Assembly: GCF_030065535.1 (NCBI RefSeq) | Contig: NZ_JASJND010000001.1 | Location: 248,001 to 312,000 of the forward strand | Direction: 5' to 3' | DNA: 64,000 nt | Source: Microbacterium dauci | Lineage (GTDB): Bacteria > Actinomycetota > Actinomycetes > Actinomycetales > Microbacteriaceae | In this document: positions 26,350 to 35,333 of the stretch, one piece after another | Numbering within the stretch: the stretch's first letter is position 1 | Layout: the number at the start of each line of letters is the position of its first letter | Program-made: the position numbers and the translations under genes | Notes under the pieces: generated by a model | Seen by the model: the letters and a program-made list of their open reading frames with translations, nothing else | Told to the model about the DNA's origin: nothing | The model's database searches: none

Positions 26350-27216
26350 TCACCGCGGCAGGTGCAGCCTGCCGTCCGTGACCTCGACGAGGCCGTCCCG
26401 CACGAGCGAGTCGATCGCGCGCGCCCGCTGGAGCGCGTCCGGCCACTCCGCGAGGACGGCATCGAACGGCGCCGAATGGTCGGATGCCGCTCGGAGCACC
26501 TGGAGCACCGCACCGCGCGCTTGCCGGTCGCTGCCCTCGTAGCGCGCCTGCTTCCGGCGGTCGTCGCCGGTGTCGGGGTATCCCGCGGCGCGCCACGCGC
26601 ACGCATGCGAGATCGGACAGGCGTCGCACTGCGGTGACCGGGAGGTGCAGACGACCGCACCGAGCTCCATCGCGGCCGCGTTGAGGATCGCGGCATCCGC
26701 GTCGTCCGTCGGCAGGATCGCTGACATGGACGCGAGGTCGACCTTCGAGGGAGCCCCCGGCTGCGACTTGCCGTCGACGGCCCGGGCGAGCACGCGTCGG
26801 GTGTTCGTGTCGACCACCGGATGCCGGTCGCCATACGCGAACACTGCGACTGCCCGGGCCGTGTAGTCGCCGATCCCGGTGAGGGCGAGCAGCGCGTCGA
26901 CGTCGCGGGGGACGACGCCGTCGTGGCGGTCGCGGATCTCGGTCGCCGCGCGGTGCAGCCACAGTGCGCGGCGCGGGTACCCGAGGTTCGCCCAGAGGCG
27001 CACCGCATCGGCCGGGGGAGCGGCCGCGAGGTCGGCCGGGGTGGGCCAGCGCTCGAGCCACTCCTCGAGCCGGGGGATCACGCGCGAGACCTGGGTCTGC
27101 TGCAGCATGAACTCGCTCACGAGCACGCCCCACGCGCCGAAGCCTTCCGCCCGCCACGGGAGGTCCCGGGCGTTCGCGCGGTACCACGCGATGAGCGGTG
27201 GGTCGAGGTCGGGCAC
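26350..27216 (-). CDS. mutY: A/G-specific adenine glycosylase (MutY)
   Basis: MutY removes adenine mispaired with 8-oxoguanine. The 288-residue protein has the HhH-GPD core with LPWR, catalytic Glu35 in SEFMLQQTQV, the helix-hairpin-helix LTGIGDYTARAV and the conserved Asp in VVDTNTRRV. The [4Fe-4S] ligands are spaced C-x6-C-x2-C-x5-C (CTSRSPQCDACPISHAC). It lacks the C-terminal Nudix-like domain of E. coli MutY, as is usual in Actinobacteria. I placed the start at GTG 27216; the frame continues upstream but has no family similarity. It directly abuts the convergent rbfA gene. Confidence 0.93.
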   Translation of the reverse strand: MPDLDPPLIAWYRANARDLPWRAEGFGAWGVLVSEFMLQQTQVSRVIPRLEEWLERWPTPADLAAAPPADAVRLWANLGYPRRALWLHRAATEIRDRHDGVVPRDVDALLALTGIGDYTARAVAVFAYGDRHPVVDTNTRRVLARAVDGKSQPGAPSKVDLASMSAILPTDDADAAILNAAAMELGAVVCTSRSPQCDACPISHACAWRAAGYPDTGDDRRKQARYEGSDRQARGAVLQVLRAASDHSAPFDAVLAEWPDALQRARAIDSLVRDGLVEVTDGRLHLPR

Positions 27217-27282
27217 CGACCCAGCGTACGTGCCTCGCGCGCCTCCGCATCGCGCGCCGAAGTCGCGGCGCATTCCCCGTTC

Positions 27283-27357
27283 GAACGGGAGGAGATCGCG
27301 CGTTCGGAGGGGCGAATGCGCTGAGCTCTTCCTCCGTTCGTGCGATCTCCTCCGTTC
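27283..27357. repeat. Long imperfect inverted repeat between mutY and truB
   Basis: A left arm at 27283-27310 (GAACGG-G-AGGAGATCGC...) pairs with a right arm at 27331-27357 (...GCGATCTCCTCCGTTC) over about 27 bp with a few mismatches and one extra base. The loop is 20 nt. It lies in the 196-bp divergent gap between mutY and truB. Its look is that of a REP-type palindromic element rather than a terminator, because no gene ends here. Confidence 0.7.
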
Positions 27358-27400
27358 CTGCGGTGCAGCGCGACGCGCGGGCCCGACGCAGGCGTCGAAC

Positions 27401-27406
27401 TAGGCT
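27401..27406 (+). promoter_or_regulatory. -10 box of the truB promoter
   Basis: TAGGCT is followed by GGAGGC and the truB ATG, again a 6-nt gap. The GGAGG could serve as a weak Shine-Dalgarno if transcription starts earlier, but the spacing favours a leaderless transcript. Confidence 0.5.
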
Positions 27407-27412
27407 GGAGGC

Positions 27413-28306
27413 ATGCATCAGACGCCGAGCCCGAGCGGGGTCCTGCTCGTCGACAAGCCCGGCGGCATCACCAGCCACGACGTGGTCGCACGCGCACGCC
27501 GCGCGCTGCAGACCCGCAAGATCGGCCACGCGGGCACGCTCGACCCGATGGCGACCGGCCTCCTGATCCTCGGCGTCGGCCCTGCGACGCGACTGCTCAC
27601 CTACATCGTCGGCCTCGACAAGACTTACGAGGCGACGATCCGCCTCGGCGTGACCACTGACTCCGATGACGCGGACGGCACGGTCACCGGCACGGCGGAT
27701 GCCACGGCCGTGACCGACGACGCGATCCGGAACGGCATCGCGGCGCTGACGGGCGAAATCGAGCAGGTGCCGAGCACGGTGTCGGCGATCAAGGTCGGCG
27801 GCAAGCGCGCCTACGACCTCGCCCGGGCGGGGGAGCAGGTCGAGCTGAAGGCCCGCGCCGTGACCGTCTCGCGGTTCGACGTCCTCGAGACCCGTCGCGG
27901 CGACGGCGTCATCGACCTCGACGTGGTCGTCGACTGCACGAGCGGCACCTACATCCGGGCCCTCGCCCGCGACCTCGGCGCCGGGCTCGGCGTCGGCGGG
28001 CATCTCACGGCACTGCGCCGCACCCGGATCGGCACGTTCGACGTGGTGGACGCGGTCGTGGAGATCGCACCGGATGCGGCGCTGCAGCGGCCCGCGGACG
28101 TGGCGGCATCCGTCCTGGGAGCCTTCCCGGTGACCGCCGACGAAGCGCGCGACCTGCGGCACGGCAAGCGACTCCTCGGCGCCGCGTCACGCCTGCACGG
28201 CGAGACGCCGGCGGCGATCGACCCGGATGGCGAGCTCGTCGGTGTCGTCGGGCGCCGCGGCGACGACGTCAAGAGCGTCATGAACATGCCGGAGGAACAG
28301 CCGTGA
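27413..28306 (+). CDS. truB: tRNA pseudouridine-55 synthase
   Basis: TruB makes pseudouridine 55 in the T-loop of tRNAs. The 297-residue protein has GVLLVDKPGGITSHDVV at its start, the catalytic Asp44 in HAGTLDPMATGLL, and the DCTSGTYIRALARDLG block. A C-terminal PUA-like region is present. The stop codon overlaps the GTG of the next membrane-protein gene (GTGA), so truB, two small membrane proteins and ribF appear to form one operon. Confidence 0.95.
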   Translation: MHQTPSPSGVLLVDKPGGITSHDVVARARRALQTRKIGHAGTLDPMATGLLILGVGPATRLLTYIVGLDKTYEATIRLGVTTDSDDADGTVTGTADATAVTDDAIRNGIAALTGEIEQVPSTVSAIKVGGKRAYDLARAGEQVELKARAVTVSRFDVLETRRGDGVIDLDVVVDCTSGTYIRALARDLGAGLGVGGHLTALRRTRIGTFDVVDAVVEIAPDAALQRPADVAASVLGAFPVTADEARDLRHGKRLLGAASRLHGETPAAIDPDGELVGVVGRRGDDVKSVMNMPEEQP

Positions 28307-28671
28307 TCTTCTGGTTCACGATCACGCAGGTCTCCGTCGCGTGCGCGGCAGGGCTGCTCTGCACGGTCCTCGGCCTCGCCGGGCGTCGACCGAGCGATCT
28401 CAGCGTCGGTTCGCAGGGGCTCGTGCTGCTGCTTCTGCTGGCGCAGGTGGTCATCGCGATCGTCTCACCGTTCGCGGGGAACCCTCCGACGGGCGACCTG
28501 CTCGAGTACTGGGTGTATCTCGTCTCGGCGGTCCTCATCCCGCCCGCCGCGGTGGTGTGGGCGCTCATCGAGCGGGGCCGCTGGAGCACCGTGGTGATGG
28601 GCGTCGCGTCGTTCGCGATCGCCGTCATGGTGTGGCGGATGCACGTGATCTGGACGATCCAGGTGGCGTGA
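28303..28671 (+). CDS. Small membrane protein in the truB-ribF operon
   Basis: The 122-residue protein has four hydrophobic helices (TQVSVACAAGLLCTVLGLAG, LVLLLLLAQVVIAIVSPFAG, LVSAVLIPPAAVVWALI, VVMGVASFAIAVMVWRM) with few charged residues. I do not recognise a functional family. The 4-nt overlap with truB argues for translational coupling. Similar small integral proteins are often seen between truB and ribF in this bacterial group, but no role is known to me. Confidence 0.75.
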   Translation: MIFWFTITQVSVACAAGLLCTVLGLAGRRPSDLSVGSQGLVLLLLLAQVVIAIVSPFAGNPPTGDLLEYWVYLVSAVLIPPAAVVWALIERGRWSTVVMGVASFAIAVMVWRMHVIWTIQVA

Positions 28672-28695
28672 GCGCGAACGTAGGATTGAGGTGCC

Positions 28696-29166
28696 ATGCC
28701 TGACACCGCCCCGTCGCCCGCGACCGCACCCCCTGCCACGCGCCGCATGACCGGCGTCGCCCGGGTGCTCGTCGTCGTGTACGCGATCATGGCGCTCGCA
28801 GCGACGGGTCGATCGTTCGTCCAGATCGTGCGCGAGTTCGACGAGGCGCCGGTCGCGTACTCGCTGTCTGCGCTCGCCGCGGTGGTCTACATCCTCGCGA
28901 CGGTCGCGCTCGTGAAGTCGGCGTCTACCGGTTGGTTCGTCATCGCGTGGATCGCCATCGTCTTCGAACTCGTCGGCGTCCTCGTCGTCGGCACGCTCAG
29001 CCTCGTCTTGCCCGAGCTGTTCGCGCACGATGCGACTGTCTGGTCGGGCTTCGGGTACGGCTATATCTGGGTTCCGCTGATCCTCCCGCTCATCGGGTTG
29101 TGGTGGCTCATCACGCACCGGAACGCCGTGCCGGTTCCCGAGACCATGGAGAGGTCGTCCTGGTGA
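28696..29166 (+). CDS. Small membrane protein in the truB-ribF operon
   Basis: The 156-residue protein has a proline-rich cytoplasmic start and four membrane helices (VLVVVYAIMALAATGRSF, LSALAAVVYILATVALV, FVIAWIAIVFELVGVLVVG, IWVPLILPLIGLWWLI). No known domain is apparent. A TAGGAT box 9 nt before the ATG suggests an internal promoter. The stop codon overlaps the ribF GTG start, so the two are coupled. Confidence 0.75.
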   Translation: MPDTAPSPATAPPATRRMTGVARVLVVVYAIMALAATGRSFVQIVREFDEAPVAYSLSALAAVVYILATVALVKSASTGWFVIAWIAIVFELVGVLVVGTLSLVLPELFAHDATVWSGFGYGYIWVPLILPLIGLWWLITHRNAVPVPETMERSSW

Positions 29167-30128
29167 AGGTCTTCTTCGATCCGGCGGAGGTGCCCGCCGG
29201 CTTCGGCCCGAGCGTCGTGGCGATCGGCAAGTTCGACGGGGTGCACTCCGGTCACCGTGCGGTCATCGACCGTGCGCGGGTGACGGCGACGGATGCCGCG
29301 GCGAGTGTCGTCGCGGTCACGTTCGACCGCAATCCGCTCAGCCTGCTGCATCCCGAGTTGTGCCCGGAGTCGCTCGTGAGCGTCGACCAGAAGATCGCGC
29401 TCCTCGCCGACGCCGGTGTGGATGCCACGCTGGTGCTCCGCTTCGACGAGGCGTTCGCCGCCCTCACGGCGGAGGAGTTCGCGCAGCTGGTGCTCGTCGA
29501 CGCGCTCGGCGCGGTGTGCGTCATGGTCGGCGACGACTTCCGCTTCGGACGGGGTGGCGCGGGCAACCCTGCCGTGTTGACCGAGCTGGGCGCCCGCGCG
29601 GGCTTCACGGTCGACGTCGTGTCGGACGTGCAGGGTGGCGGTCGGCGCGTCTCGTCGACGTGGGTCCGCGAACTCCTCGCCGACGGCAACGTCGAGGGCG
29701 CGGCGCGCCTGCTCGGCAGGCCGCACGCGATCCGCGGCGAGATCGTGCACGGTCTCAAGCGGGGCCGCGAGCTCGGCTTCCCCACGGCGAACCTCGAGGT
29801 CGGTCCCGAGGGGTTCGTCCCCGCAGACGGCGTGTACGCAGGCTGGCTGATCGACGAGGGATCGGATGCCGGTGGCCTGTCGGCCGCGACCCGGTACCCG
29901 GCCGCGATCTCGATCGGGACGAACCCGACGTTCGACGACGTGCCGGTGCGGCAGGTCGAGGCCTACGTGCTCGACGAGACCGAGCTCGATCTCTACGGGC
30001 ACACCGTGCACGTGCAGCTCGTGAAGCGCATCCGCGGCATGGTGAAGTTCGAGGGGATCGAGGCCCTCATCGAGACCATGCGCGGTGACGTGGAAAGCGT
30101 CCGGGTCGCGCTGCAACCCGGACGCTGA
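29163..30128 (+). CDS. ribF: Bifunctional riboflavin kinase / FMN adenylyltransferase
   Basis: RibF phosphorylates riboflavin to FMN and adenylates it to FAD. The 321-residue protein has the adenylyltransferase domain first (AIGKFDGVHSGHRAVI, VGDDFRFGRGGAGN, SSTWVRELLADG). The riboflavin kinase domain follows, with GFPTANLEV, DGVYAGWL and the ISIGTNPTFDD motif. The GTG start overlaps the previous stop codon. It converges on deoC with a 16-bp gap. Confidence 0.95.
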   Translation: MKVFFDPAEVPAGFGPSVVAIGKFDGVHSGHRAVIDRARVTATDAAASVVAVTFDRNPLSLLHPELCPESLVSVDQKIALLADAGVDATLVLRFDEAFAALTAEEFAQLVLVDALGAVCVMVGDDFRFGRGGAGNPAVLTELGARAGFTVDVVSDVQGGGRRVSSTWVRELLADGNVEGAARLLGRPHAIRGEIVHGLKRGRELGFPTANLEVGPEGFVPADGVYAGWLIDEGSDAGGLSAATRYPAAISIGTNPTFDDVPVRQVEAYVLDETELDLYGHTVHVQLVKRIRGMVKFEGIEALIETMRGDVESVRVALQPGR

Positions 30129-30144
30129 ATCCCTCAGTCGAGCG

Positions 30145-30855
30145 TCAGTACGAGACCGAGTCGATCGCGCCGGTGCTCTCCTCGCCGGCGTCGACGCGGC
30201 GCGCCTCTCCGAGGATGACCGCGCTGCCGCTCGTGCCCAGGCGCGTCGCACCGGCCTCGAGCATCGCGAGCGCGTCGGCGTAGCTGCGGACGCCGCCCGA
30301 GGCCTTGACCTGCACGCCCTCACCGACGTTGGCGCGCATCAGGCTCACGTGGGGGATCGTCGCGCCGCCCCCGGCGAAGCCCGTCGAGGTCTTGACGAAA
30401 TCGGCGCCGCCCTGCTCGGTGAGCCGGCTGCCGCGTTCGATCTGCTCGTCGTCGAGCAACGCGGTCTCGAGGATGACCTTGACGATGTGGCCGGATGCCG
30501 CCTCGACCACGGCGCGGATGTCATCTGCGACGACGTCGTCGAAGCCCGAACGGAGGGCGCCGATGTTGACGACCATGTCGACCTCTGCGGCGCCGTCGGC
30601 GAGGGCCTGGCGGGTCTCCGCGACCTTCGCGGCGGTCGACGTGGTGCCGTGCGGGAAGCCGATGACGGTGCCGACGGCCACGCCGGTGCCCGCGAGGCGC
30701 GAGACGGCGTACGCGATGTCGCTCGGGCGGACGCAGACGCTGAAGACGCCCCATTCGGCGGCGATGTCGAGCTCGGCGTCGACGTCGGCGCGCGTGAGCT
30801 CCGGCTTCAGGATCGCGTGGTCGATGGTGGCGGCGAGTTCGCGTTCGGTGGGCAT
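30145..30855 (-). CDS. deoC: Deoxyribose-phosphate aldolase
   Basis: DeoC cleaves 2-deoxyribose 5-phosphate to glyceraldehyde 3-phosphate and acetaldehyde in deoxynucleoside salvage. The 236-residue TIM barrel shows TIDHAILKPELT at the start, IGFPHGTTSTAAKVAE, the conserved Asp in EVDMVVNIGAL, KVILETALL and the Schiff-base lysine in ADFVKTSTGF, then VKASGGVRS. I used ATG 30855; the frame upstream is not conserved in style. It is divergent from the helicase gene over a 236-bp gap. Confidence 0.95.
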   Translation of the reverse strand: MPTERELAATIDHAILKPELTRADVDAELDIAAEWGVFSVCVRPSDIAYAVSRLAGTGVAVGTVIGFPHGTTSTAAKVAETRQALADGAAEVDMVVNIGALRSGFDDVVADDIRAVVEAASGHIVKVILETALLDDEQIERGSRLTEQGGADFVKTSTGFAGGGATIPHVSLMRANVGEGVQVKASGGVRSYADALAMLEAGATRLGTSGSAVILGEARRVDAGEESTGAIDSVSY

Positions 30856-31091
30856 GACTCCAGGGTACGCGTCCGAGGCCCCCCTCCTTCCGGCAGGCGA
30901 CGGTGCGGACTGCGGGAACGCGCTAGAATGGCCGCAAGGGTCCGTCCCGTCGCCGCTGCTCGCAGAAGCGAGTGCCCGCAGCCGAGACGACCCGGGTACA
31001 TCCCCTCGCCGCGGCGTATCGCCGTGGTCCATCCGCCCGCCGCGCGCGGCCGGGCCCACCGGTTCCGACCGGTGTCACGCTCAGGAGGAGC
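30856..31091 (+). promoter_or_regulatory. Long structured leader of the SNF2 helicase gene
   Basis: This 236-bp gap holds a TAGAAT -10-like box at 30924-30929, which would give a 5' leader of about 155 nt. The leader contains a perfect 7-bp hairpin CACCGGT-TCCG-ACCGGTG at 31057-31074, close to the AGGAGGAG Shine-Dalgarno of the helicase gene. I see no known riboswitch and no second gene in it. Confidence 0.45.
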
Positions 31092-33248
31092 ATGCCGACC
31101 ACGGCAGCCACCGCCCCGAAGTCGACCAACCGTCGACGCCGCACATCATCGTCGCGCCGCGACGACGACGCCCCGCTCATCCCGATCCTCGCCCGCAAGG
31201 TGCGCGAGGTCGAGGCCAAGGCGCAGCGCGGAAAGCTCGGGCCCACGAACCGCGTCAAGTTCCAGGTCATCGCCTTCCTCGTCCGCGAGGAGCGCGCCCG
31301 CGTCAAGGCCGACAGCGAGATCGCCGACGGCGCCCGCGCCGAGCTGCTCAAGCGGCTCGACGGCGTCGCGACGATCCTCGCCAAGACCGCCGCCCGCGAC
31401 ACGTCGCTCATCCAGTTGCTCGAGGTCGACCAGGCGACCTCCCCGGTCGCCCGCCGTATGCGGCGCGACTGGCTGCTCGAGTCCGGTGCCGAGCTGCCCG
31501 AAGACGAGCTCATCATCACCGACGTGAAGCCGCCCCAGGTCACGGTCGTCCCGGCGGCGCTCGAGGGACGTCAGGTGCAGCCGCCGCAGATCGAGGCTCG
31601 CCGCGAGTCGAACCCGTTCCTCGCCCCCGACGTCGCGCTGCGCGCACCCGTGTCAACCGCTCGTCGTCGGCTCGACGGCTGGGAGCTCATGGGGCCGCTC
31701 TACAAGGCGTTCGAGACCGGCGCCGGTGGTGGCGCCGCGTCGATGGAGCTCCCCGAGGTGCCCGAGTTCGACCGGCTGTCGCCGAAGGGCCTCGAGGTCA
31801 TGCCGCATCAGTCGCGGTTCCTCGAGGCGGTCCGCGATGGGCATCGCAGCTTCCTCCTCGCCGACGAGCCGGGCCTTGGCAAGACGGCGCAGTCGGTGCT
31901 CGCGGCATCCGTCGCCGACGCGTACCCGCTGCTGGTCGTCGTCCCGAACGTCGTGAAGATGAACTGGGCCCGCGAGGTCGAGCGGTGGACGCCGCAGCGT
32001 CGCGCCACCGTCATCCAGGGTGACGGCGAGACGATGGACGCGTTCGCGGACGTCTTCATCGTGAACTACGAGATCCTCGACCGGCACCTGTCCTGGCTCA
32101 GCTCGATCGGGCTGAAGGGCATGGTCGTCGACGAGGCGCACTTCATCAAGAACCTCACGTCGCAGCGCTCGCAGAACGTGCTCGCCCTCGCTTCGCGCAT
32201 CCGCGAGCAGGTCCGCGATCCGCTGCTGCTCGCCCTCACCGGCACGCCGCTCATCAACGACGTCGAGGACTTCGACGCGATCTGGCGGTTCCTGGGCTGG
32301 ACGAACGGCGAGAAGCCCGGTCCGGTCCTCATGGAACGTTTGGATGCCACCGGCTACACGCCCGCAGACAAGGCGTTCTACCCCGAAGCGCGCGACGCCG
32401 TCATCTCGATGGGCATCGTCCGGCGCAAGAAGAAGGACGTCGCGGCGGACCTGCCCGACAAGCTCGTCGCCGACCTGCCGGTCGAACTGGACGACGAATA
32501 TGGTCGTTCGATCCGCGCCGCCGAGCGCGAACTCGGCGAGCGGCTCGCGGCCAAGTACCGCCGCATCATCGAGGCTCGCGGCGACCGCGTCATCCCCGGT
32601 GAGGCGGACGACGACATCGTGCGCCTCGTCGCGCACGGCGAGCTCGAGGAGTCGAAGGCGTCGGGGTCGGGCTCGGAGAACGTCTTCACGATGGTCCGCC
32701 GGATCGGTCAGGCCAAGGCCCAGCTCGCGGCGGACTACGCCGCCCAGCTGCAGCGTTCGGTCGGCAAGGTCGTGTTCTTCGCGAAGCACATCGACGTGAT
32801 GGATGCCGCAGAGGCGCACTTCGCCGCCGCCGGGCTTCGGACGGTCTCGATCCGAGGCGACCAGTCGACGCCCGCCCGCCAGGAGGCGATCGACGCGTTC
32901 AACGGCGACCCCGACGTCGCGATCGCGGTCTGTTCCCTCACGGCAGCCGGCGTCGGCCTGAACATGCAGGCGGCGTCGAACGTCGTGCTCGCCGAGCTCT
33001 CGTGGACGGCCGCCGAGCAGACGCAGGCGATCGACCGCGTGCACCGCATCGGTCAGGAAGAGCCGGTCACCGCGTGGCGCATCATCGCCGCGCACACGAT
33101 CGACACCAAGATCGCCGAGCTCATCGACAGCAAGCAGGGGCTCGCGCAGCGCGCGCTCGACGGCGACGCGGTCGACCCGACCTCGAGCGACTCGGTGCAG
33201 CTCTCGGCGCTCATGCACCTGCTGCGACAGGCGCTCGGCGCAGCCTGA
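31092..33248 (+). CDS. SNF2-type DEAD/DEAH-box helicase
   Basis: The 718-residue protein has a basic N-terminal tail and an uncharacterised ~230-residue domain. The SNF2 helicase core follows: Walker A LADEPGLGKTAQS, DEAH box VVDEAHFIKN, LALTGTPLIND, and the C-terminal lobe with ICSLTAAGVGLN-like motif V and QAIDRVHRIGQE motif VI. Such proteins remodel protein-DNA complexes. The N-terminal domain is not one I recognise, so a specific role in repair or transcription cannot be given. The strong AGGAGGAG upstream fixes ATG 31092. Confidence 0.88.
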   Translation: MPTTAATAPKSTNRRRRTSSSRRDDDAPLIPILARKVREVEAKAQRGKLGPTNRVKFQVIAFLVREERARVKADSEIADGARAELLKRLDGVATILAKTAARDTSLIQLLEVDQATSPVARRMRRDWLLESGAELPEDELIITDVKPPQVTVVPAALEGRQVQPPQIEARRESNPFLAPDVALRAPVSTARRRLDGWELMGPLYKAFETGAGGGAASMELPEVPEFDRLSPKGLEVMPHQSRFLEAVRDGHRSFLLADEPGLGKTAQSVLAASVADAYPLLVVVPNVVKMNWAREVERWTPQRRATVIQGDGETMDAFADVFIVNYEILDRHLSWLSSIGLKGMVVDEAHFIKNLTSQRSQNVLALASRIREQVRDPLLLALTGTPLINDVEDFDAIWRFLGWTNGEKPGPVLMERLDATGYTPADKAFYPEARDAVISMGIVRRKKKDVAADLPDKLVADLPVELDDEYGRSIRAAERELGERLAAKYRRIIEARGDRVIPGEADDDIVRLVAHGELEESKASGSGSENVFTMVRRIGQAKAQLAADYAAQLQRSVGKVVFFAKHIDVMDAAEAHFAAAGLRTVSIRGDQSTPARQEAIDAFNGDPDVAIAVCSLTAAGVGLNMQAASNVVLAELSWTAAEQTQAIDRVHRIGQEEPVTAWRIIAAHTIDTKIAELIDSKQGLAQRALDGDAVDPTSSDSVQLSALMHLLRQALGAA

Positions 33249-33255
33249 GGTCGCC

Positions 33256-33284
33256 GCCGGCCGAGTGACATCCGCTCGGCTGGC
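33256..33284 (+). terminator. Hairpin after the SNF2 helicase gene
   Basis: GCCGGCCGAG and CTCGGCTGGC form a 10-bp stem with one mismatch and a 9-nt loop, 7 bp after the helicase stop codon. No T-run follows, so termination is plausible but not certain. Confidence 0.45.
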
Positions 33285-33360
33285 AGGCCACCGCGTCCGG
33301 CGATAGGGTCGGATGCGGCAGCGTCGCCGACAGCATTTCCCGAACCACAAAGGATCTCCC

Positions 33361-34389
33361 ATGAAGATCGGCATCCTCACCAGCGGCGGCGATTGCCCGG
33401 GCCTGAACGCGGTCATCCGCGGCGTCGTGCTGAAGGGCACGACGGCCTACGACATCGAGTTCGTCGGCATCCGCGACGGTTGGCGCGGCGTCGTCGACGG
33501 CGACTTCTTCCCGCTCACGCGCCACGAGGTGAAGGGCCTGTCGAAGGTGGGGGGCACGATCCTCGGAACGAGCCGCACCAACCCCTACGAGGGTGAGCGC
33601 GGCGGCGCCGAGAACATTGCGAAGACCCTGTACGGGCACCGCCTCGACGGCATCATCGCGATCGGCGGCGAGGGCACCCTCGCCGCGGCCGACCGCCTGC
33701 ACAAGGACGGCATCAACGTCCTCGGCGTGCCGAAGACGATCGACAACGACCTCCAGGCCACCGACTACTCGTTCGGGTTCGACACGGCCGTCAACATCGC
33801 CAGTGAGGCGATGGACCGCCTGCGCACGACCGGTGATTCCCACCAGCGCTGCATGGTCGCCGAGGTCATGGGACGCCACGTCGGGTGGATCGCCCTGCAC
33901 TCCGGCATCGCCGCCGGTGCGCACGTGATCTGCATCCCCGAGGTCCCAATGACGATCGAGGAGATCGCCGAGCAGGTCACGAAGGCGCACGACCGTGGCC
34001 GCGCGCCGCTCGTCGTCGTCTCGGAGGGTTTCAAGCTCGCCGGCATGGACGAGGCGTTCAGCGACAAGGGCCTCGACGCGTTCAACCGCCCGCGCCTCGG
34101 TGGCATCAGCGAGATCCTGGCGCCCGAGATCGAGCGCATCACCGGTGTCGAGACCCGCGCCACGGTCCTCGGTCACATCCAGCGCGGTGGGTCGCCCTCC
34201 GCGTTCGACCGCGTCCTCGCGACGCGCCTCGGGCTACACGCCGCCGATGCGGTCGTCGACGGCGCATGGGGCCAGATGGTCGCGATGAAGGGCACCGACA
34301 TCGTGCGCGTGCCGTTCGAAGAGGCGCTCGGCGAGCTGCACACCGTGCCGCTGTACCGGTACGAAGAAGCCGCCGCGCTCTTTGGCTGA
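33361..34389 (+). CDS. pfkA: 6-phosphofructokinase
   Basis: PfkA phosphorylates fructose 6-phosphate, the committed step of glycolysis. The 342-residue protein shows GILTSGGDCPGLNAVIRG, IGGEGTLAAADRL, PKTIDNDLQATDYSFGFDTA, and GRHVGWIALHSG. The Gly in GGEGT (E. coli Gly104 position) argues for ATP rather than PPi as phosphoryl donor, while the Lys in PKTIDND is typical of the actinobacterial group III enzymes. A TAGGGT box lies at 33304-33309. The last 8 nt overlap the start of the transporter gene. Confidence 0.94.
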   Translation: MKIGILTSGGDCPGLNAVIRGVVLKGTTAYDIEFVGIRDGWRGVVDGDFFPLTRHEVKGLSKVGGTILGTSRTNPYEGERGGAENIAKTLYGHRLDGIIAIGGEGTLAAADRLHKDGINVLGVPKTIDNDLQATDYSFGFDTAVNIASEAMDRLRTTGDSHQRCMVAEVMGRHVGWIALHSGIAAGAHVICIPEVPMTIEEIAEQVTKAHDRGRAPLVVVSEGFKLAGMDEAFSDKGLDAFNRPRLGGISEILAPEIERITGVETRATVLGHIQRGGSPSAFDRVLATRLGLHAADAVVDGAWGQMVAMKGTDIVRVPFEEALGELHTVPLYRYEEAAALFG

Positions 34390-35329
34390 ACGCTCCGCGG
34401 GGCCGCCCCTGTGGCTTGCGCTGACGGGGTCGGTCTTCGTCGGCGTGCTGACGGCGGTCCAGGCGCGAATCAACGGGCAGCTGGGCCTTCGGCTCGAGCA
34501 TCCGATGACCGCCGCGGTGATCTCCTTCGGAAGCGGACTGCTGCTCGTCGCGCTCGTGAGTCTCGCGCTGCCTTCCGGGCGCCGGGGGCTCAGTGCGCTC
34601 GGCGCCGGCGTGCGCGCCCGCAGCATTCCGTGGTGGATGCTGGCGGGTGGCATCGCGGGCGCGCTCAACGTGGCGACGCAGAGCGTCGCCGTCGGGATCG
34701 TCGGCGTCTCGCTCTTCACCGTCGGTCTGGTCGCCGGGCAACTCGGTGGCGGGCTCGTGCTCGACCGTGCGGGATACGGCCCGGGTGGGGTCGTGCCGGT
34801 CACGCTCCCGCGCGTGGTCGGGGCCGCCCTCGCGGTGCTCGCCGCAGGCATCATGCTGTCGAACACCGACGGCTTGGGTGACGTGCCGGTGGTGGTGCTC
34901 ATCCTTCCCGTCCTCGCGGGGCTCGGACTGGCCTGGCAGCAGGCGACCAACGGTCGGTTGCGTGCTCACGTGGGCAGCGCGGTGACCGCCACCTTCGTCA
35001 ACTTCTTCGGCGGCACGGCCGCGCTCCTCATCGGTGCCGTCGTCGCGGTCGTCCTCATCGGCCCGCCCAGTGCGTTCCCGAGCGACCCGTGGCTGTACCT
35101 GGGTGGCGCGATCGGTGTCGGCTACATCATGCTGACGGCTGCGCTCGTCGTGCACACCGGCGTCCTGCTGTTCGGGCTGTCGGCGGTGTCCGGCCAACTC
35201 GTGGCGTCGCTGATCATGGATGCCGCATGGCCGGCGCCCCGGAGCCCCGGCATCCTCGTCGAGGTCGTCACGGTCGCTGTGGCGCTCGTCGCCGTCGTCA
35301 TCGCCGGGGTGTGGCGAGTCCGACGCTGA
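34382..35329 (+). CDS. DMT family transporter (YdcZ/DUF606 repeat type)
   Basis: The 315-residue protein is made of about ten membrane helices arranged as two homologous halves of five, each starting with an LTGSVFVGVLTAVQARINGQLG- or LAGLGLAWQQATNGRLRA-like segment. This is the YdcZ/DUF606 fold of the drug/metabolite transporter superfamily. The substrate is unknown. The TTG start lies 8 nt inside pfkA, so translation is probably coupled. It converges on msrB. Confidence 0.83.
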   Translation: MAERSAGPPLWLALTGSVFVGVLTAVQARINGQLGLRLEHPMTAAVISFGSGLLLVALVSLALPSGRRGLSALGAGVRARSIPWWMLAGGIAGALNVATQSVAVGIVGVSLFTVGLVAGQLGGGLVLDRAGYGPGGVVPVTLPRVVGAALAVLAAGIMLSNTDGLGDVPVVVLILPVLAGLGLAWQQATNGRLRAHVGSAVTATFVNFFGGTAALLIGAVVAVVLIGPPSAFPSDPWLYLGGAIGVGYIMLTAALVVHTGVLLFGLSAVSGQLVASLIMDAAWPAPRSPGILVEVVTVAVALVAVVIAGVWRVRR

Positions 35330-35333
35330 CGAG

